A stretch of DNA of 64,000 nt from Candidatus Bipolaricaulota bacterium (GTDB taxonomy: Bacteria > Bipolaricaulota > Bipolaricaulia > Bipolaricaulales > Bipolaricaulaceae): assembly GCA_014360985.1 (NCBI GenBank), contig JACIWK010000011.1, positions 19,526 through 83,525 of the forward strand, in the 5' to 3' direction. The notes under the pieces were generated by a model, which saw nothing but the letters and a program-made list of their open reading frames with translations, did no database searches and was not told the DNA's origin. Positions within the stretch are counted from its first letter, which is position 1. The number at the start of each line of letters is the position of its first letter. Shown here in pieces: positions 17,093 to 26,054 of this stretch. The position numbers were made by a program, and so were the translations under genes.

Positions 17093-17892
17093 GGGCGATC
17101 GCGGTCGTGCTCGTCGTCGGGGTGGGATTGAGCGGGATCGGCCAGGGGGTTGTGGGAGGGGACATCCTGTTCGATCTGGCCACGGCACCCCGCAGCGTAG
17201 GGATGGGCGGGGCCGGGATCGCCCTGCCGTCCAACGGTGCCCTGTTCATGAACCCCGCCGGTCTCCCTTGGGTAGAGGGGGTTCAGCTGCTATCGTCGTA
17301 CGGGGATCAGTTCGGGGCAGCACGCCTGGGGCTCGTGGCCGTGGCCGTGCCGGGCATCGCCGCCGCCGGGATCGTGCTCGATGCGGGGGAGATCGGGCCC
17401 GACCTCTCGTTCCGCACGGCGGGTGCCCTCCTCGGGATCGGGGTCCGGCTGGGGCCCCTGGGAGCGGGGGCACGGACGCGGGTCCTGGTCCCGATCGCCC
17501 CCGTCCCTGGCGTGGGGGGGGCGCTCGATCTCGCGTTCCTGTGGCGGGGGCCGATCCACCTCGGGGCGATGTGGAAGGGCGTTTTCTCCCAGGCGCCGGT
17601 CGCGGGGGAGACCTGGCCCTCCCAGCTCGTGGTGGGCTTCGCCCTCCCCCTCGAGCTCGGTCCCGTGACCCTCGCCCTCGCCTGCGACCTCCTCGACCTG
17701 GGGGGGGACACCGCGTTCGCCGCGGGGGGCGAGCTGGGGATGGAGTGGCTTCTCGTTCGCGCCGGCTACGGACCGAGCGGGCTCGCGTTCGGGGGCACGG
17801 TGCGGTGGGGCCCGTTCGGGGTGGAGTGGGTGATCCTCGTCCATCCTGTGCTCCCCCCGGCCGTCCGCGTATCCTTCGCCGTGAGGATTTGA
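17089..17892 (+). CDS. PorV/PorQ-like outer-membrane beta-barrel protein
   Basis: A 267-residue predicted outer-membrane barrel with a signal peptide ending near GIGQG. The N-terminal signature ATAPRSVGMGGAGIALPSNG followed by ALFMNPAGL is the hallmark of the PorV/UPF0164 group. Alternating amphipathic strands run to the end (VRVSFAVRI). In Bacteroidota, PorV carries type IX cargo to the sortase, and related proteins in other phyla are uncharacterised. ATG 17089 overlaps the protease stop and its own stop shares one base with the next start, so three genes form a tightly coupled operon. A much longer upstream reading is an out-of-frame shadow of the protease. Confidence 0.85.
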   Translation: MRAIAVVLVVGVGLSGIGQGVVGGDILFDLATAPRSVGMGGAGIALPSNGALFMNPAGLPWVEGVQLLSSYGDQFGAARLGLVAVAVPGIAAAGIVLDAGEIGPDLSFRTAGALLGIGVRLGPLGAGARTRVLVPIAPVPGVGGALDLAFLWRGPIHLGAMWKGVFSQAPVAGETWPSQLVVGFALPLELGPVTLALACDLLDLGGDTAFAAGGELGMEWLLVRAGYGPSGLAFGGTVRWGPFGVEWVILVHPVLPPAVRVSFAVRI

Positions 17893-20800
17893 TGACCAAG
17901 GCCTTCCTTTCCCTCGTGCTCGTGGGCTTCATCGCCGTGGCCCAGCAGACCCCGAGCTTCGACCTCGTCGTGCGCGGGGAGAAGACGTGGACGATCCGGC
18001 TCGGGTGGGGAGCGAGCGACCTCCTGGGCGCGGAGGGCCTCACCCCCGGGCAGCTGGCCCTCACCCAGACCCTCCGCGCCGAGATCGAAGGCACCGCCCT
18101 CGGTTTCCTCACCCTCCGCGCGAGCTTCAACGACCAGCTGGGACCTGGGTTCCAGGACTTCCTCCTCACCGTGGACCGCACCCCATGGACCGGCGAGCTG
18201 GGGCGGTTCGTGGTCGGGGCGGAGGGAGAGGGCCTCGGCGTGTACAACAAGCGCGTCCTCGGGGCGCGCGTCACGTACGCAGGGGACGGGGCCTCGTTGG
18301 GTGCCGTCGTCACGCGGCTCGAGGGGGTCTCCGAGACCCGCACCTTCACCGGCGAGCGCGGGGAGGGCGAGGCCTTGTTCACCACGACCGACCCCGACGA
18401 GCCGTGGCGGGAGGCGCCGTATGGGCAGTCCGTGGAGGGGTTGGCCTACTGGCCGCTTTCGCTCCAGTTCGTGGAGGGGTTGTCCCAAGTCCGGCTCCGG
18501 CTGGAGGGGGGGATGGAGCTGTGGACGTTCCTCGCCGCCTGGGAGCTCGGGTACATCCGCGAGGATCTCGAGGCGGAGCGGGTCATGGACCTACCCGCGG
18601 GCCAGTACCTGGTGCTGCGCGAGGAAGGGGAGGCCGACGCCCTCGCGTTGCGCGTGGCCCCAGCCGCGATCGCCCGCCGCCGGATCCAGGACGCGATCGA
18701 TGCCCACAACACCCGGCTCGGCCTGACCGATGACAACCGGAAGGCGTACCCCTTCGTCGAGGGGAGCGAGCTCGAGACGCGCTTCCTTTCCGAGCTGGGT
18801 CGGTTCCTGGCCGTGCTCGTGGACGAGGATGCCTACCCGTTCTCCCAGGCGCAGCGCCGGCGCTACCTGTACCTCGGCGAGCCCGATGTGATCGCGGACA
18901 CGGTGGAGGTGTGGATCCGTCGGCCTGGGGAAACGGACTTCCGTCCCCTTCCCGATCCCACCCTCGCGGACTTTGTGTGGACGCTCCTCCCCGCGCCGGG
19001 CGTCCTCCGGGTTTCGTTCCCGGATACCTTCTTCCAAGGGGGGGCCGTCCAGGTGGGGTTCGCCTACCAGCGGGAGGGAAGCACGTTCGCGCTCGGCCTC
19101 AGCCTGGTGCCAGCCTCGGACCAGGTGCGCCGGAACGGCCAGCTCCTCACGCGAGGAGTGGACTACGCGATCGATTACGAAAGCGGACTGCTGATCCTCT
19201 TCTCCCCCCTTGGGCCGGAGGAGGAGCTGAAGGTGGACTTCGAGCGCCAGCGGGGGGGCCTCGGTGGGTACGCGGACTACGAGAGGGACCTCTTGGGCCT
19301 CGTGTTGAACGTTCCCGGGTGGGATGGGTTCAAGCTCGCCCTGTACCGAGCCCACGACCTCGGTGCCCCCCGCCCGACCACGGCCACCATGCCCAACACC
19401 CACACCGTGGCTGCCCTGTCCCTGGCCGGCAGGATCGGGGAGTGGACGTACCGCCTCGCCGTCGGGGGATCGGAGAACGTGTTCCCGTCCGACGACAACG
19501 CCCGGATCCCCACCCCGAACCGAATCAACGCCATCGCCGCCGCCTCCGCCGCCGACGGGGCGTACGTCGTGTTCGGGCACCAGAACGGGTTGACGGTGTA
19601 CAAGGATGGCCTCTTCACCAGCTACGGGACTGCCCACGGCCTCTCCGGTCGGGCCGTTCATGCTCTCCTCGCTGTCCCGGACAGGCTCCTCGTGGGCACG
19701 GACGCCGGTCTGACGATCGTTCGGCTCGTGGAGGCAACGCCGTTCGACCGCGTGCGGAGCTGGGTCCGGCTGTTTGAGGACGACGGGGTTCCCGGGACGG
19801 AGGTCCTCGCCCTCGCCCACGGGGGAGGGCGGATCTACCTCGCCACCGAGAGCGACGTGGCCTCGCTCCTCACCGCCGATGCCGAGACCCCAGACCGGTG
19901 GGAGAGGCTCGGGCTCCCCGAGGAGGGGCCGCGCCCGACGACGCTCCTGTGGGCCGACGAACGGTTGTACCTGGGGACGGAGGAGGGGCTGTTCGTGAGA
20001 GAGGGAGAAGCATGGACCCTCCTCCCCGAGGCTCCGGGGCCGGTGCACGCCCTCGCTGCGCGCGGAGAGGAGCTATATGTTGCGTCCGAGGAGGGGATCC
20101 GAATCGTCCGTGGGGGGCGCGGGGCGGGATGGATCGCTCCCGGACAGCCGGTGTACGGGATGGCGTTCCACGAAGGCGTCCTGTGGTATGCGACGGGGAA
20201 TGGCCTGTGGAGGGAGGGGGAGGCCGCACCGGTGGCCCAGGCGCCGATCGTGGCCGTGGGCGCCGCCGGGGGCGCGGTGTGGGCTGGGGAAAAGGCAGAT
20301 GAAGCGTTCACCCTCCACCTGTGGCGGGTCGCCGCGACCACGGAGCGGTTCCCCCAGACCCGGACCAAGCTCGACGGGCGCGACCTCGCCCGGTTCCAGG
20401 ACATCCCGGCGGGAGAGCACACCCGCTACGGAGCGATGGGAAGCCTCAACCTGAGCCGCACCCTGGGGGACTGGCAATGGGAGCTCCAAGCCGCGACCCG
20501 GCTCCCCGGTTACGAGGAGATCGGGCGCGCGGGCCGCTCCGATAGCCACAGCCTCGGGTTCACCGCGCGGTACGTTGGCGATGGCCCGTCCAGCCTCGCG
20601 GTCAGTGGACGGTGGAACGTGGCCGATCTCCTGACCGAACCTGCGGGGAAGCTCAGCGCGGCGTTGGACTGGCGCTGGTCCGGCCCGGTGACGATCACCG
20701 TCTCCCTCACCCCGACCACGATCGGTACGGGGCTGGTCCCCTTCGCTGGGGTGGAGAGCGGGTGGCGGGCGGGGATTTCCGGCCAGAGCGGGGCCCTGAC

Positions 20801-21758
20801 GTGGAGCGTGACCACAAGCGGTACGGGGACCTGCCCTGAGCCCTCCGCCGCCGGCCAAGTTGGGGCCAGCCTCTCCTTTCCCCCGCTTCAGGGGTGGACC
20901 GTGAGCGGGAGCTGGTCGCGGCCGTTCCGGACGTCGGGGAAGCCGGGAGACGAGTCGATCGCCCTCACGGCGAAAGGGACCGGGGAGATGGGGCCAATCG
21001 GGTGGACGGCGACCGTCCAGGAGTCCCTCCGGCACTCCCTGGCCACCGGAACGTGGCGCGAGGAGCGGACGGTCGCCCTCACCCTGCGGAGGGGATCGCG
21101 GCTCGTGGGACCGATCGAGGTCACGCCGCGGTTCTCGGGGTCATGGAAGACGACGGCGACGGAGTGGCGGTGGAGCGGGCAGTTGAGCGCGGACCTCGTC
21201 CAGGCGCCGGCCTCGCTGCGCCTCAGCGTAGGAGTGGGACAGGGGTACCGCCCCCTCACCGCGCGTTCCGACCGCTCCCTCACCCTGTCCATGACCTGGG
21301 AGCACAGCGGATGGGGCGGGATCCGACCGTCCATGCGCTGGGACCGGTCATGGACGCTCCTTTCTCACCCCCGCTACGACGACCAGCTCACGGAAAAGGA
21401 AGAAGCGACGCTGCGGGTGACGTGGGAGCCGGCAGGGGCCCAGTGGCGGGACACGTTCGCTCTGGTGTGGAAGCCGCGCGAGGGATCACTTGCCGTGACG
21501 AACCGCCTGTCGTGGCCGCTCGAGTCAGGTTCGGTCACCGCCGAAGGGGGCCTCACCGTGAAGGAGGGGGTGATCGACGCGAAGGCCACCGCTCAGCTTG
21601 GGATCCCCCTTGACGCCCTGCTTGCCGCGCTCGGGAGGGGGCCCGTCGGCGACGCGTGGGGGCTAAGCGCGGATGCCACTTACGCGCTGCACCTCCCCGC
21701 GGGTGCCGCGCCCACCCAGACCCTGTTCGTGGGGGCGACCCTCGCCGTCCGGTTCTAG
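17892..21758 (+). CDS. Large exported outer-membrane-type protein with a propeller domain
   Basis: A 1,288-residue protein with a signal peptide (MTKAFLSLVLVGFIAVAQQ). Residues 20-530 are beta-rich, with RNGQLLTRGVDYAIDYESG near 415, an element I have seen in SprA-type and other outer-membrane proteins. Residues about 535-800 hold repeated blades (RLLVGTDAGLTIV, RIYLATESDVASL, RLYLGTEEGLFV, ELYVASEEGIRIV, VLWYATGNGLW) resembling two-component-regulator propellers, as in PorZ. Residues 830-1288 are alternating strands ending in a terminal phenylalanine (LAVRF), typical of an outer-membrane barrel. The frame can be read further upstream, but the ATG coupled to the PorV-like stop (TGATG) is the sensible start. 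Function unknown. Confidence 0.8.
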   Translation: MTKAFLSLVLVGFIAVAQQTPSFDLVVRGEKTWTIRLGWGASDLLGAEGLTPGQLALTQTLRAEIEGTALGFLTLRASFNDQLGPGFQDFLLTVDRTPWTGELGRFVVGAEGEGLGVYNKRVLGARVTYAGDGASLGAVVTRLEGVSETRTFTGERGEGEALFTTTDPDEPWREAPYGQSVEGLAYWPLSLQFVEGLSQVRLRLEGGMELWTFLAAWELGYIREDLEAERVMDLPAGQYLVLREEGEADALALRVAPAAIARRRIQDAIDAHNTRLGLTDDNRKAYPFVEGSELETRFLSELGRFLAVLVDEDAYPFSQAQRRRYLYLGEPDVIADTVEVWIRRPGETDFRPLPDPTLADFVWTLLPAPGVLRVSFPDTFFQGGAVQVGFAYQREGSTFALGLSLVPASDQVRRNGQLLTRGVDYAIDYESGLLILFSPLGPEEELKVDFERQRGGLGGYADYERDLLGLVLNVPGWDGFKLALYRAHDLGAPRPTTATMPNTHTVAALSLAGRIGEWTYRLAVGGSENVFPSDDNARIPTPNRINAIAAASAADGAYVVFGHQNGLTVYKDGLFTSYGTAHGLSGRAVHALLAVPDRLLVGTDAGLTIVRLVEATPFDRVRSWVRLFEDDGVPGTEVLALAHGGGRIYLATESDVASLLTADAETPDRWERLGLPEEGPRPTTLLWADERLYLGTEEGLFVREGEAWTLLPEAPGPVHALAARGEELYVASEEGIRIVRGGRGAGWIAPGQPVYGMAFHEGVLWYATGNGLWREGEAAPVAQAPIVAVGAAGGAVWAGEKADEAFTLHLWRVAATTERFPQTRTKLDGRDLARFQDIPAGEHTRYGAMGSLNLSRTLGDWQWELQAATRLPGYEEIGRAGRSDSHSLGFTARYVGDGPSSLAVSGRWNVADLLTEPAGKLSAALDWRWSGPVTITVSLTPTTIGTGLVPFAGVESGWRAGISGQSGALTWSVTTSGTGTCPEPSAAGQVGASLSFPPLQGWTVSGSWSRPFRTSGKPGDESIALTAKGTGEMGPIGWTATVQESLRHSLATGTWREERTVALTLRRGSRLVGPIEVTPRFSGSWKTTATEWRWSGQLSADLVQAPASLRLSVGVGQGYRPLTARSDRSLTLSMTWEHSGWGGIRPSMRWDRSWTLLSHPRYDDQLTEKEEATLRVTWEPAGAQWRDTFALVWKPREGSLAVTNRLSWPLESGSVTAEGGLTVKEGVIDAKATAQLGIPLDALLAALGRGPVGDAWGLSADATYALHLPAGAAPTQTLFVGATLAVRF

Positions 21759-22603
21759 AACTTCACCCCAAACCCGAACCGGTGCGAGGCCGACAGCACC
21801 GGATGCGTGAGCAGGGCGTAGTCGAGGACGAACATCCCCCATTCCACGCCGAGGCCGAACGCCCACTGGAGCACCCCCTGCAGGCGCAGCCCGGCCCGGA
21901 CCTCGACCAACCTGGCCCAGCTCCAGCCCACGCCGACCGCGGAGTACTCCGAGGTCAGGTCGAGGGCGACCGTGAGCCCCAGCGGGTGCCTGAGGCCAAG
22001 CCCGAGGGCGAACGCGGTCGACCAGCCGTCCCCTTCCTCACCGATCGTCGGCCCGAACCCGAGCTCCTGGATCGCGATCCCCAGCCGCCCTTCTCCGAAC
22101 GGGGTCGTGGTGCGGCCGAGGAACCCGAAATCGAGGGCGAACCCAGAGCCGCCTTCCTCTCCGGCCCGCACGGTGTTGTACTTGATCCCCACCCCCGCCG
22201 CGGCCGGGAACGGAACGATCCGGAACGGCCCGAGGTCGAGCCCCGCCGCGATCGCCAGAGCGAACTGAGAGAAGGGAAGCGGGTTCCCCTCAGGGTCCTC
22301 AATCCCGCCCACGCCGAGGTAGGCCAGGCCCCCCCCGAGGTTCGGCATCGCCGCGGCAAGCCACGTCACGGAGTAGATCCCGAGGATGCTCGACAGGCTG
22401 GAATCGGCACGCATCCCGGAGGTCCAACCGAGCCCCGCCGGGTTGGCGAGGAGGGACTCCGAGCCCTCGGCGAGGGCCGTTTGGGCGCCGCCGAACCCCA
22501 TCGCCCGCACCCCGAGCCCGGCATCGAACGGGTTCGGCATGCCCTGGCCGAGGGCGCTGCTCCCCATCAGGGCCAGAATCAGCAGAGCTAGCTTCGTACG
22601 CAT
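21755..22603 (-). CDS. Second PorV-like outer-membrane beta-barrel protein
   Basis: A 282-residue barrel protein with signal peptide MRTKLALLILALMGSSALGQ. The signature GLGVRAMGFGGAQTALAEGS and LLANPAGLGW matches the PorV/UPF0164 group and is diverged from the barrel at 17089. The C-terminus FGFGVKF ends in the expected aromatic. It lies 9 nt downstream of the PKD-repeat protein gene with a good ribosome binding site (GGGAGGAG). Its 3' end overlaps the large propeller protein tail to tail by 4 nt. Probably works with the PKD protein at the outer membrane. Confidence 0.85.
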   Translation of the reverse strand: MRTKLALLILALMGSSALGQGMPNPFDAGLGVRAMGFGGAQTALAEGSESLLANPAGLGWTSGMRADSSLSSILGIYSVTWLAAAMPNLGGGLAYLGVGGIEDPEGNPLPFSQFALAIAAGLDLGPFRIVPFPAAAGVGIKYNTVRAGEEGGSGFALDFGFLGRTTTPFGEGRLGIAIQELGFGPTIGEEGDGWSTAFALGLGLRHPLGLTVALDLTSEYSAVGVGWSWARLVEVRAGLRLQGVLQWAFGLGVEWGMFVLDYALLTHPVLSASHRFGFGVKF

Positions 22604-22612
22604 GTCTCCTCC

Positions 22613-25600
22613 CTACCGAACGACGAGGATCTTCCCGACCTCGGACCGCTCCGTCCCCTCTCCAACGGTGGCCGTGACGAGGTAGACGTAGAGCCCGTCG
22701 GCGATCCTCCGCCCGGCGTTGTCGGTGAGGTCCCACGTGAACGGGTTCCCCGTCACATCCTGGGCCACGACGGGCCGGCCGAGGGCATCGAAGATCTGGA
22801 TCTTCACCCCCGTCGCCCCCTGGGGAAGGAAGAGCTGGATCCGGCACCGGGTCGAGGCGGGGTTATCGAGGACCTTCGTCCCGATGAGGGCTCCACCCTT
22901 CGGCCGTACGTACACGTTCAGCGAGAACCAGTCCCCGAACCCCTCAGCGTCGCGGGCGCGTACCTCGACCTGGAACACATTTGAGGCTGCAAACGTGTGG
23001 GAAGCGGTGTTGGCGGTCGTGGCCAGAACGGCAGAGCCGTCACCGAAGTCCCACTCGTAGCCCGTGATCGGATCGCCGTCCGGATCAGTGGCCGTGGCCG
23101 TGAACGTGGCCACTTGGCCCACTTCGGGCACCGGCGGGGTCACCGTAACCCGCGTCACGCTCGGCCGGCGGTTCACCGGGGTTTCGGTCACGGTGATCGT
23201 CTTCTCCTTGCGCCCGGTCTCCCCGCGGCTGTTGGTCACGGTGAGGACGACTGTGTACGTCCCGGCCGCGGTGTAGGTATGCCGGGGATTGGCTTCCGTG
23301 GAGGTCCCGCCGTCGCCGAACGTCCAGGCGTACGTGTACGGGGTGAGCGGTGGCGTGGCGGGGTCCGTCACGTTCGAGGTGAACGCGACCTCCCGCCCCA
23401 CGGATGGCGCATCGGGGGAGAAGCTGAAGTCCACCACCGGCTGTTTGCCGATCACGTCCACCTGGCGCGTCTTCGCGGTGGACAGGCCCCCTTCGCCCGT
23501 CACCGTCAGGGTGACCTGGAACGTGCCGCCGATCGCGAACCTGTGGGTGACCGGTGCTGAGCCCTTCGTCTGGGCCGTTTTGCCATCGCCGAAGTTCCAG
23601 TGGAACGTGGCATTGGCAATGTTCCCCGACGGGTCGGCGATCCCCGCCGCGGGTGTGAACGTCACATCCACCCCTGCCTCCGGCGCAGTGGGCGCCCAAC
23701 TGAAGTCCACCCCCGTCGGGCGCTGACCGATCGCCGTGGTGAACGTGGCCGGGCCCGCCAATGCTTCTGTCTGGAACGTTGCCGTACCTTCGGTGTGCCA
23801 GACGACGGTCTCCAGCTTGAGCTTCCGCCCCGCGGGGGACGTGTCCTTCAGCGTCACCCAGATCTGGAGCTCGACGCTCGTGTCGTCCGGCACGACGTTG
23901 TTCTCCGCCGTGACCACGCGGACCCCGGCCAGGCTCAGCCCCACCGGGTTCGTAACCTCGCCGAGGAGCTTCCCATCGGACTTGCGGCGCACCTCGATCC
24001 GGGCCACGTGTTGGTCGGCGAGGGGACTCGCGGCCTCCGTGTTCCGGATCATGAGCGACGTGATCACGACATCGTACGGATCGAGGTCGTCGTCCTGGAG
24101 GTCGAGCCGCTGGGCGAGGAACCGTACCCCCTGGAACACCGTCCGGTTCGCCATCTCTACCGTCGTGGCCTGGTCGAAGCCCTTGGCCCCCTCTTCCTCC
24201 GGGCCGGTGGTGAACTCCGCCCCGTCCAGGGGGTCCTCGCCGGTTCCGGGCTTGCCGAACGTCTTCGTGTCCTCTGTGTGCCAGACCACGGTCCGGAGCT
24301 GGATCACCCGGCCATGGGGCACGTTGTCCTTGAGGGTCACCCACAGCTCGATGACCTCGGATGTGTCGTCGCGCACGACGTTGTTCGCTCCGGTCGTGAT
24401 GCGCACGCCGCCTGAGTTGAGCCCGGAGACGCTCGTCACCGACCCCATCACCGCCCCGTCGCGGGCGCGGACGACCTCGATCGAGGCGATCTGCGTGTCG
24501 GCGAGCCGCGTCGCGGGATCGGCCACGTTCTGCACGACGACCGAGTTGATCAGCACGTCGTACGGATCGAGATCGTCATCCACGACCTTGATCCGCTGGG
24601 CGAGGAACCGTTGCCGAGAGAACACCCGCCCGCCCGTGAGACCGAGGTTCACCAGCTCCTCGAACCCCTGCGGCTGCCCGACCGTGAATTCCGCTCCGGG
24701 GCCCGCGTTGAAGTCCGTGCCCCCGCACCGCACGCTGGCTTGTAGTTTCAGCTTGTGCCCAGTGGGGGCGTCCCCTTTCAGCGTGACCCAGATCTCGAGG
24801 AACACCGTGCTGTATGCGGGGAGCTTGTTGTTGGACGACGTGGTGACGGCCGTGCCCGTGGTGGTGAGCTTCGCGATCTCTGTGCTCGTGGCCTCGCCGA
24901 GGAGGGCGCCGTCGCTCGCCCGGCGGACCTCGATCGCCGCGACGTACGAGCCGGACAACGGGGTCGCATCCGTATTGGCCACATTCTTGACAAGGAGCCG
25001 GCTGATCGTGGTCTCGAACGGGACCTCTTCCGCGTCGACCTCGATCCGGCCGGCCAGGAACCGCTCGCCGCGGTACACGTTGGCACCCACGACCGACCCG
25101 TCGAACGCGATCGCCGGCGACGGCCCGACGGTGAACACCGTCGCAGCGGGCGGGTAGGTGATGGGCACACTCTCGATCTTCGTGTCTCCCAGGGCGAGGT
25201 TCCGTTCCAGAGGCACATCTGCCTTGAGTTTGATGAGGACGTACAAGTAATGGGTGCCCACAGCGAAATTGCGGATCGAAGCCGTGGTCACCGTGGAGAA
25301 GGTCACCCCAGTCGTATGAAAGTTGGTGAGCCCCGACGTCAGTTTCCTCAGGACCGGGCCGGTCCCGCTATCGCGGCGAACCTCGATGTACTCGATCTCC
25401 GCCCCCTGCGCCGGATTGCCCGCAGTGTTCTTGACAGTGAGTTCTGTGACGGCTTTGGCCTCCCCTGTCACCACGATCTTGATCTTTTGGGCCAAGACCA
25501 AGGCTCCCGGATTGACCTTCAGATCATCGCCACTGAGCCCGAGATCCTCGTTGGTATAAGTGGCTGCTCCCAACGCGATCGGCGCCGCCAGCCCCACCGC

Positions 25601-25627
25601 CAACGCGACCAACAGAAAGCGTCTCAT
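22613..25627 (-). CDS. Exported PKD-repeat surface protein with a FlgD/type-IX-like tail
   Basis: A 1,004-residue secreted protein with signal peptide MRRFLLVALAVGLAAPIALG. Residues about 35-635 are four tandem repeats of roughly 150 residues (markers: GERFLAGRIEV near 190, RQRFLAQRIKV near 340, GVRFLAQRLDL near 505, each followed by an IEV(R/V)R strand). Three PKD domains follow (640-915) with FHWNFGDG, YAWTFGDG and YEWDFGDG. The last 80 residues are an Ig-like tail with IFDALGRPVVAQD and IADGLYVYLVTA, the same kind as on the S8 protease. The start has GAGGAGGT at good spacing. Likely an S-layer-like, adhesive or structural surface protein. Confidence 0.85.
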   Translation of the reverse strand: MRRFLLVALAVGLAAPIALGAATYTNEDLGLSGDDLKVNPGALVLAQKIKIVVTGEAKAVTELTVKNTAGNPAQGAEIEYIEVRRDSGTGPVLRKLTSGLTNFHTTGVTFSTVTTASIRNFAVGTHYLYVLIKLKADVPLERNLALGDTKIESVPITYPPAATVFTVGPSPAIAFDGSVVGANVYRGERFLAGRIEVDAEEVPFETTISRLLVKNVANTDATPLSGSYVAAIEVRRASDGALLGEATSTEIAKLTTTGTAVTTSSNNKLPAYSTVFLEIWVTLKGDAPTGHKLKLQASVRCGGTDFNAGPGAEFTVGQPQGFEELVNLGLTGGRVFSRQRFLAQRIKVVDDDLDPYDVLINSVVVQNVADPATRLADTQIASIEVVRARDGAVMGSVTSVSGLNSGGVRITTGANNVVRDDTSEVIELWVTLKDNVPHGRVIQLRTVVWHTEDTKTFGKPGTGEDPLDGAEFTTGPEEEGAKGFDQATTVEMANRTVFQGVRFLAQRLDLQDDDLDPYDVVITSLMIRNTEAASPLADQHVARIEVRRKSDGKLLGEVTNPVGLSLAGVRVVTAENNVVPDDTSVELQIWVTLKDTSPAGRKLKLETVVWHTEGTATFQTEALAGPATFTTAIGQRPTGVDFSWAPTAPEAGVDVTFTPAAGIADPSGNIANATFHWNFGDGKTAQTKGSAPVTHRFAIGGTFQVTLTVTGEGGLSTAKTRQVDVIGKQPVVDFSFSPDAPSVGREVAFTSNVTDPATPPLTPYTYAWTFGDGGTSTEANPRHTYTAAGTYTVVLTVTNSRGETGRKEKTITVTETPVNRRPSVTRVTVTPPVPEVGQVATFTATATDPDGDPITGYEWDFGDGSAVLATTANTASHTFAASNVFQVEVRARDAEGFGDWFSLNVYVRPKGGALIGTKVLDNPASTRCRIQLFLPQGATGVKIQIFDALGRPVVAQDVTGNPFTWDLTDNAGRRIADGLYVYLVTATVGEGTERSEVGKILVVR

Positions 25628-26027
25628 CGCGCGACCTCCTCACCCAACCGGCCGGCCCGCGTCCTGCCACCGACCGAAATCAACTCTTCCCCAGCACAAC
25701 CGTCTCTGCGCCAGGATCGCCCTTCCCTAGGCGTTATCAATCGGATCTTCTCCTCGTAAGCGAGGCTTCTCCACACGGTGCCCAGTCTAGGTGACCCGCA
25801 TCACTCCGCGCAGGATCGGGGTTACCCCCACCCCAGGCGTTTGTCCGCTCACCCGTGCACCCGTGTCCGATGAGGTCAGTATAGGGTCCGAGAACTGGTC
25901 GTGTCGGTGATGGGAACCACACCCCGCCACGCCGTGATGGGTGACGGGACGAATGCCCGACCGGTTATCCGTCACCGGTCAACGGGGCTTCGTAACGGCG
26001 AGGCTTGTCCCTACCGAATGATGAAAG
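25628..26027. other. Intergenic region upstream of the PKD protein gene
   Basis: About 400 bases with no gene I can support. It should hold the promoter of the PKD/PorV unit, though I see no convincing -35/-10 pair. The stretch 25890-26025 contains several short imperfect repeats (GGTGATGGG, GTGATGGGTGACGG, TCCGTCACCGGTCAACGG). A hairpin repeat follows at 26028-26054. Confidence 0.45.
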
Positions 26028-26054
26028 GCCGTCGCAGACGAGCTGCGACGTTAC
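26028..26054 (+). repeat. REP-like hairpin repeat, copy 3
   Basis: CGTCGCAG (26030-26037) / CTGCGACG (26043-26050), loop ACGAG, followed by TTAC. The trailing bases provide the TAA stop codon (26051-26053) of the M32 carboxypeptidase on the minus strand. Confidence 0.7.

Noticed and set aside
16698..17891. A 400-residue in-frame upstream extension of the large propeller protein.
   Set aside because: It overlaps the S8 protease and the PorV-like gene in another frame, is Arg/Pro/Gly-rich as GC-rich shadows are, and a coupled ATG with signal peptide exists at 17892.
25787..25975. Small minus-strand open frame upstream of the PKD protein.
   Set aside because: Made of short imperfect repeats, with no start signal or homology-like pattern.
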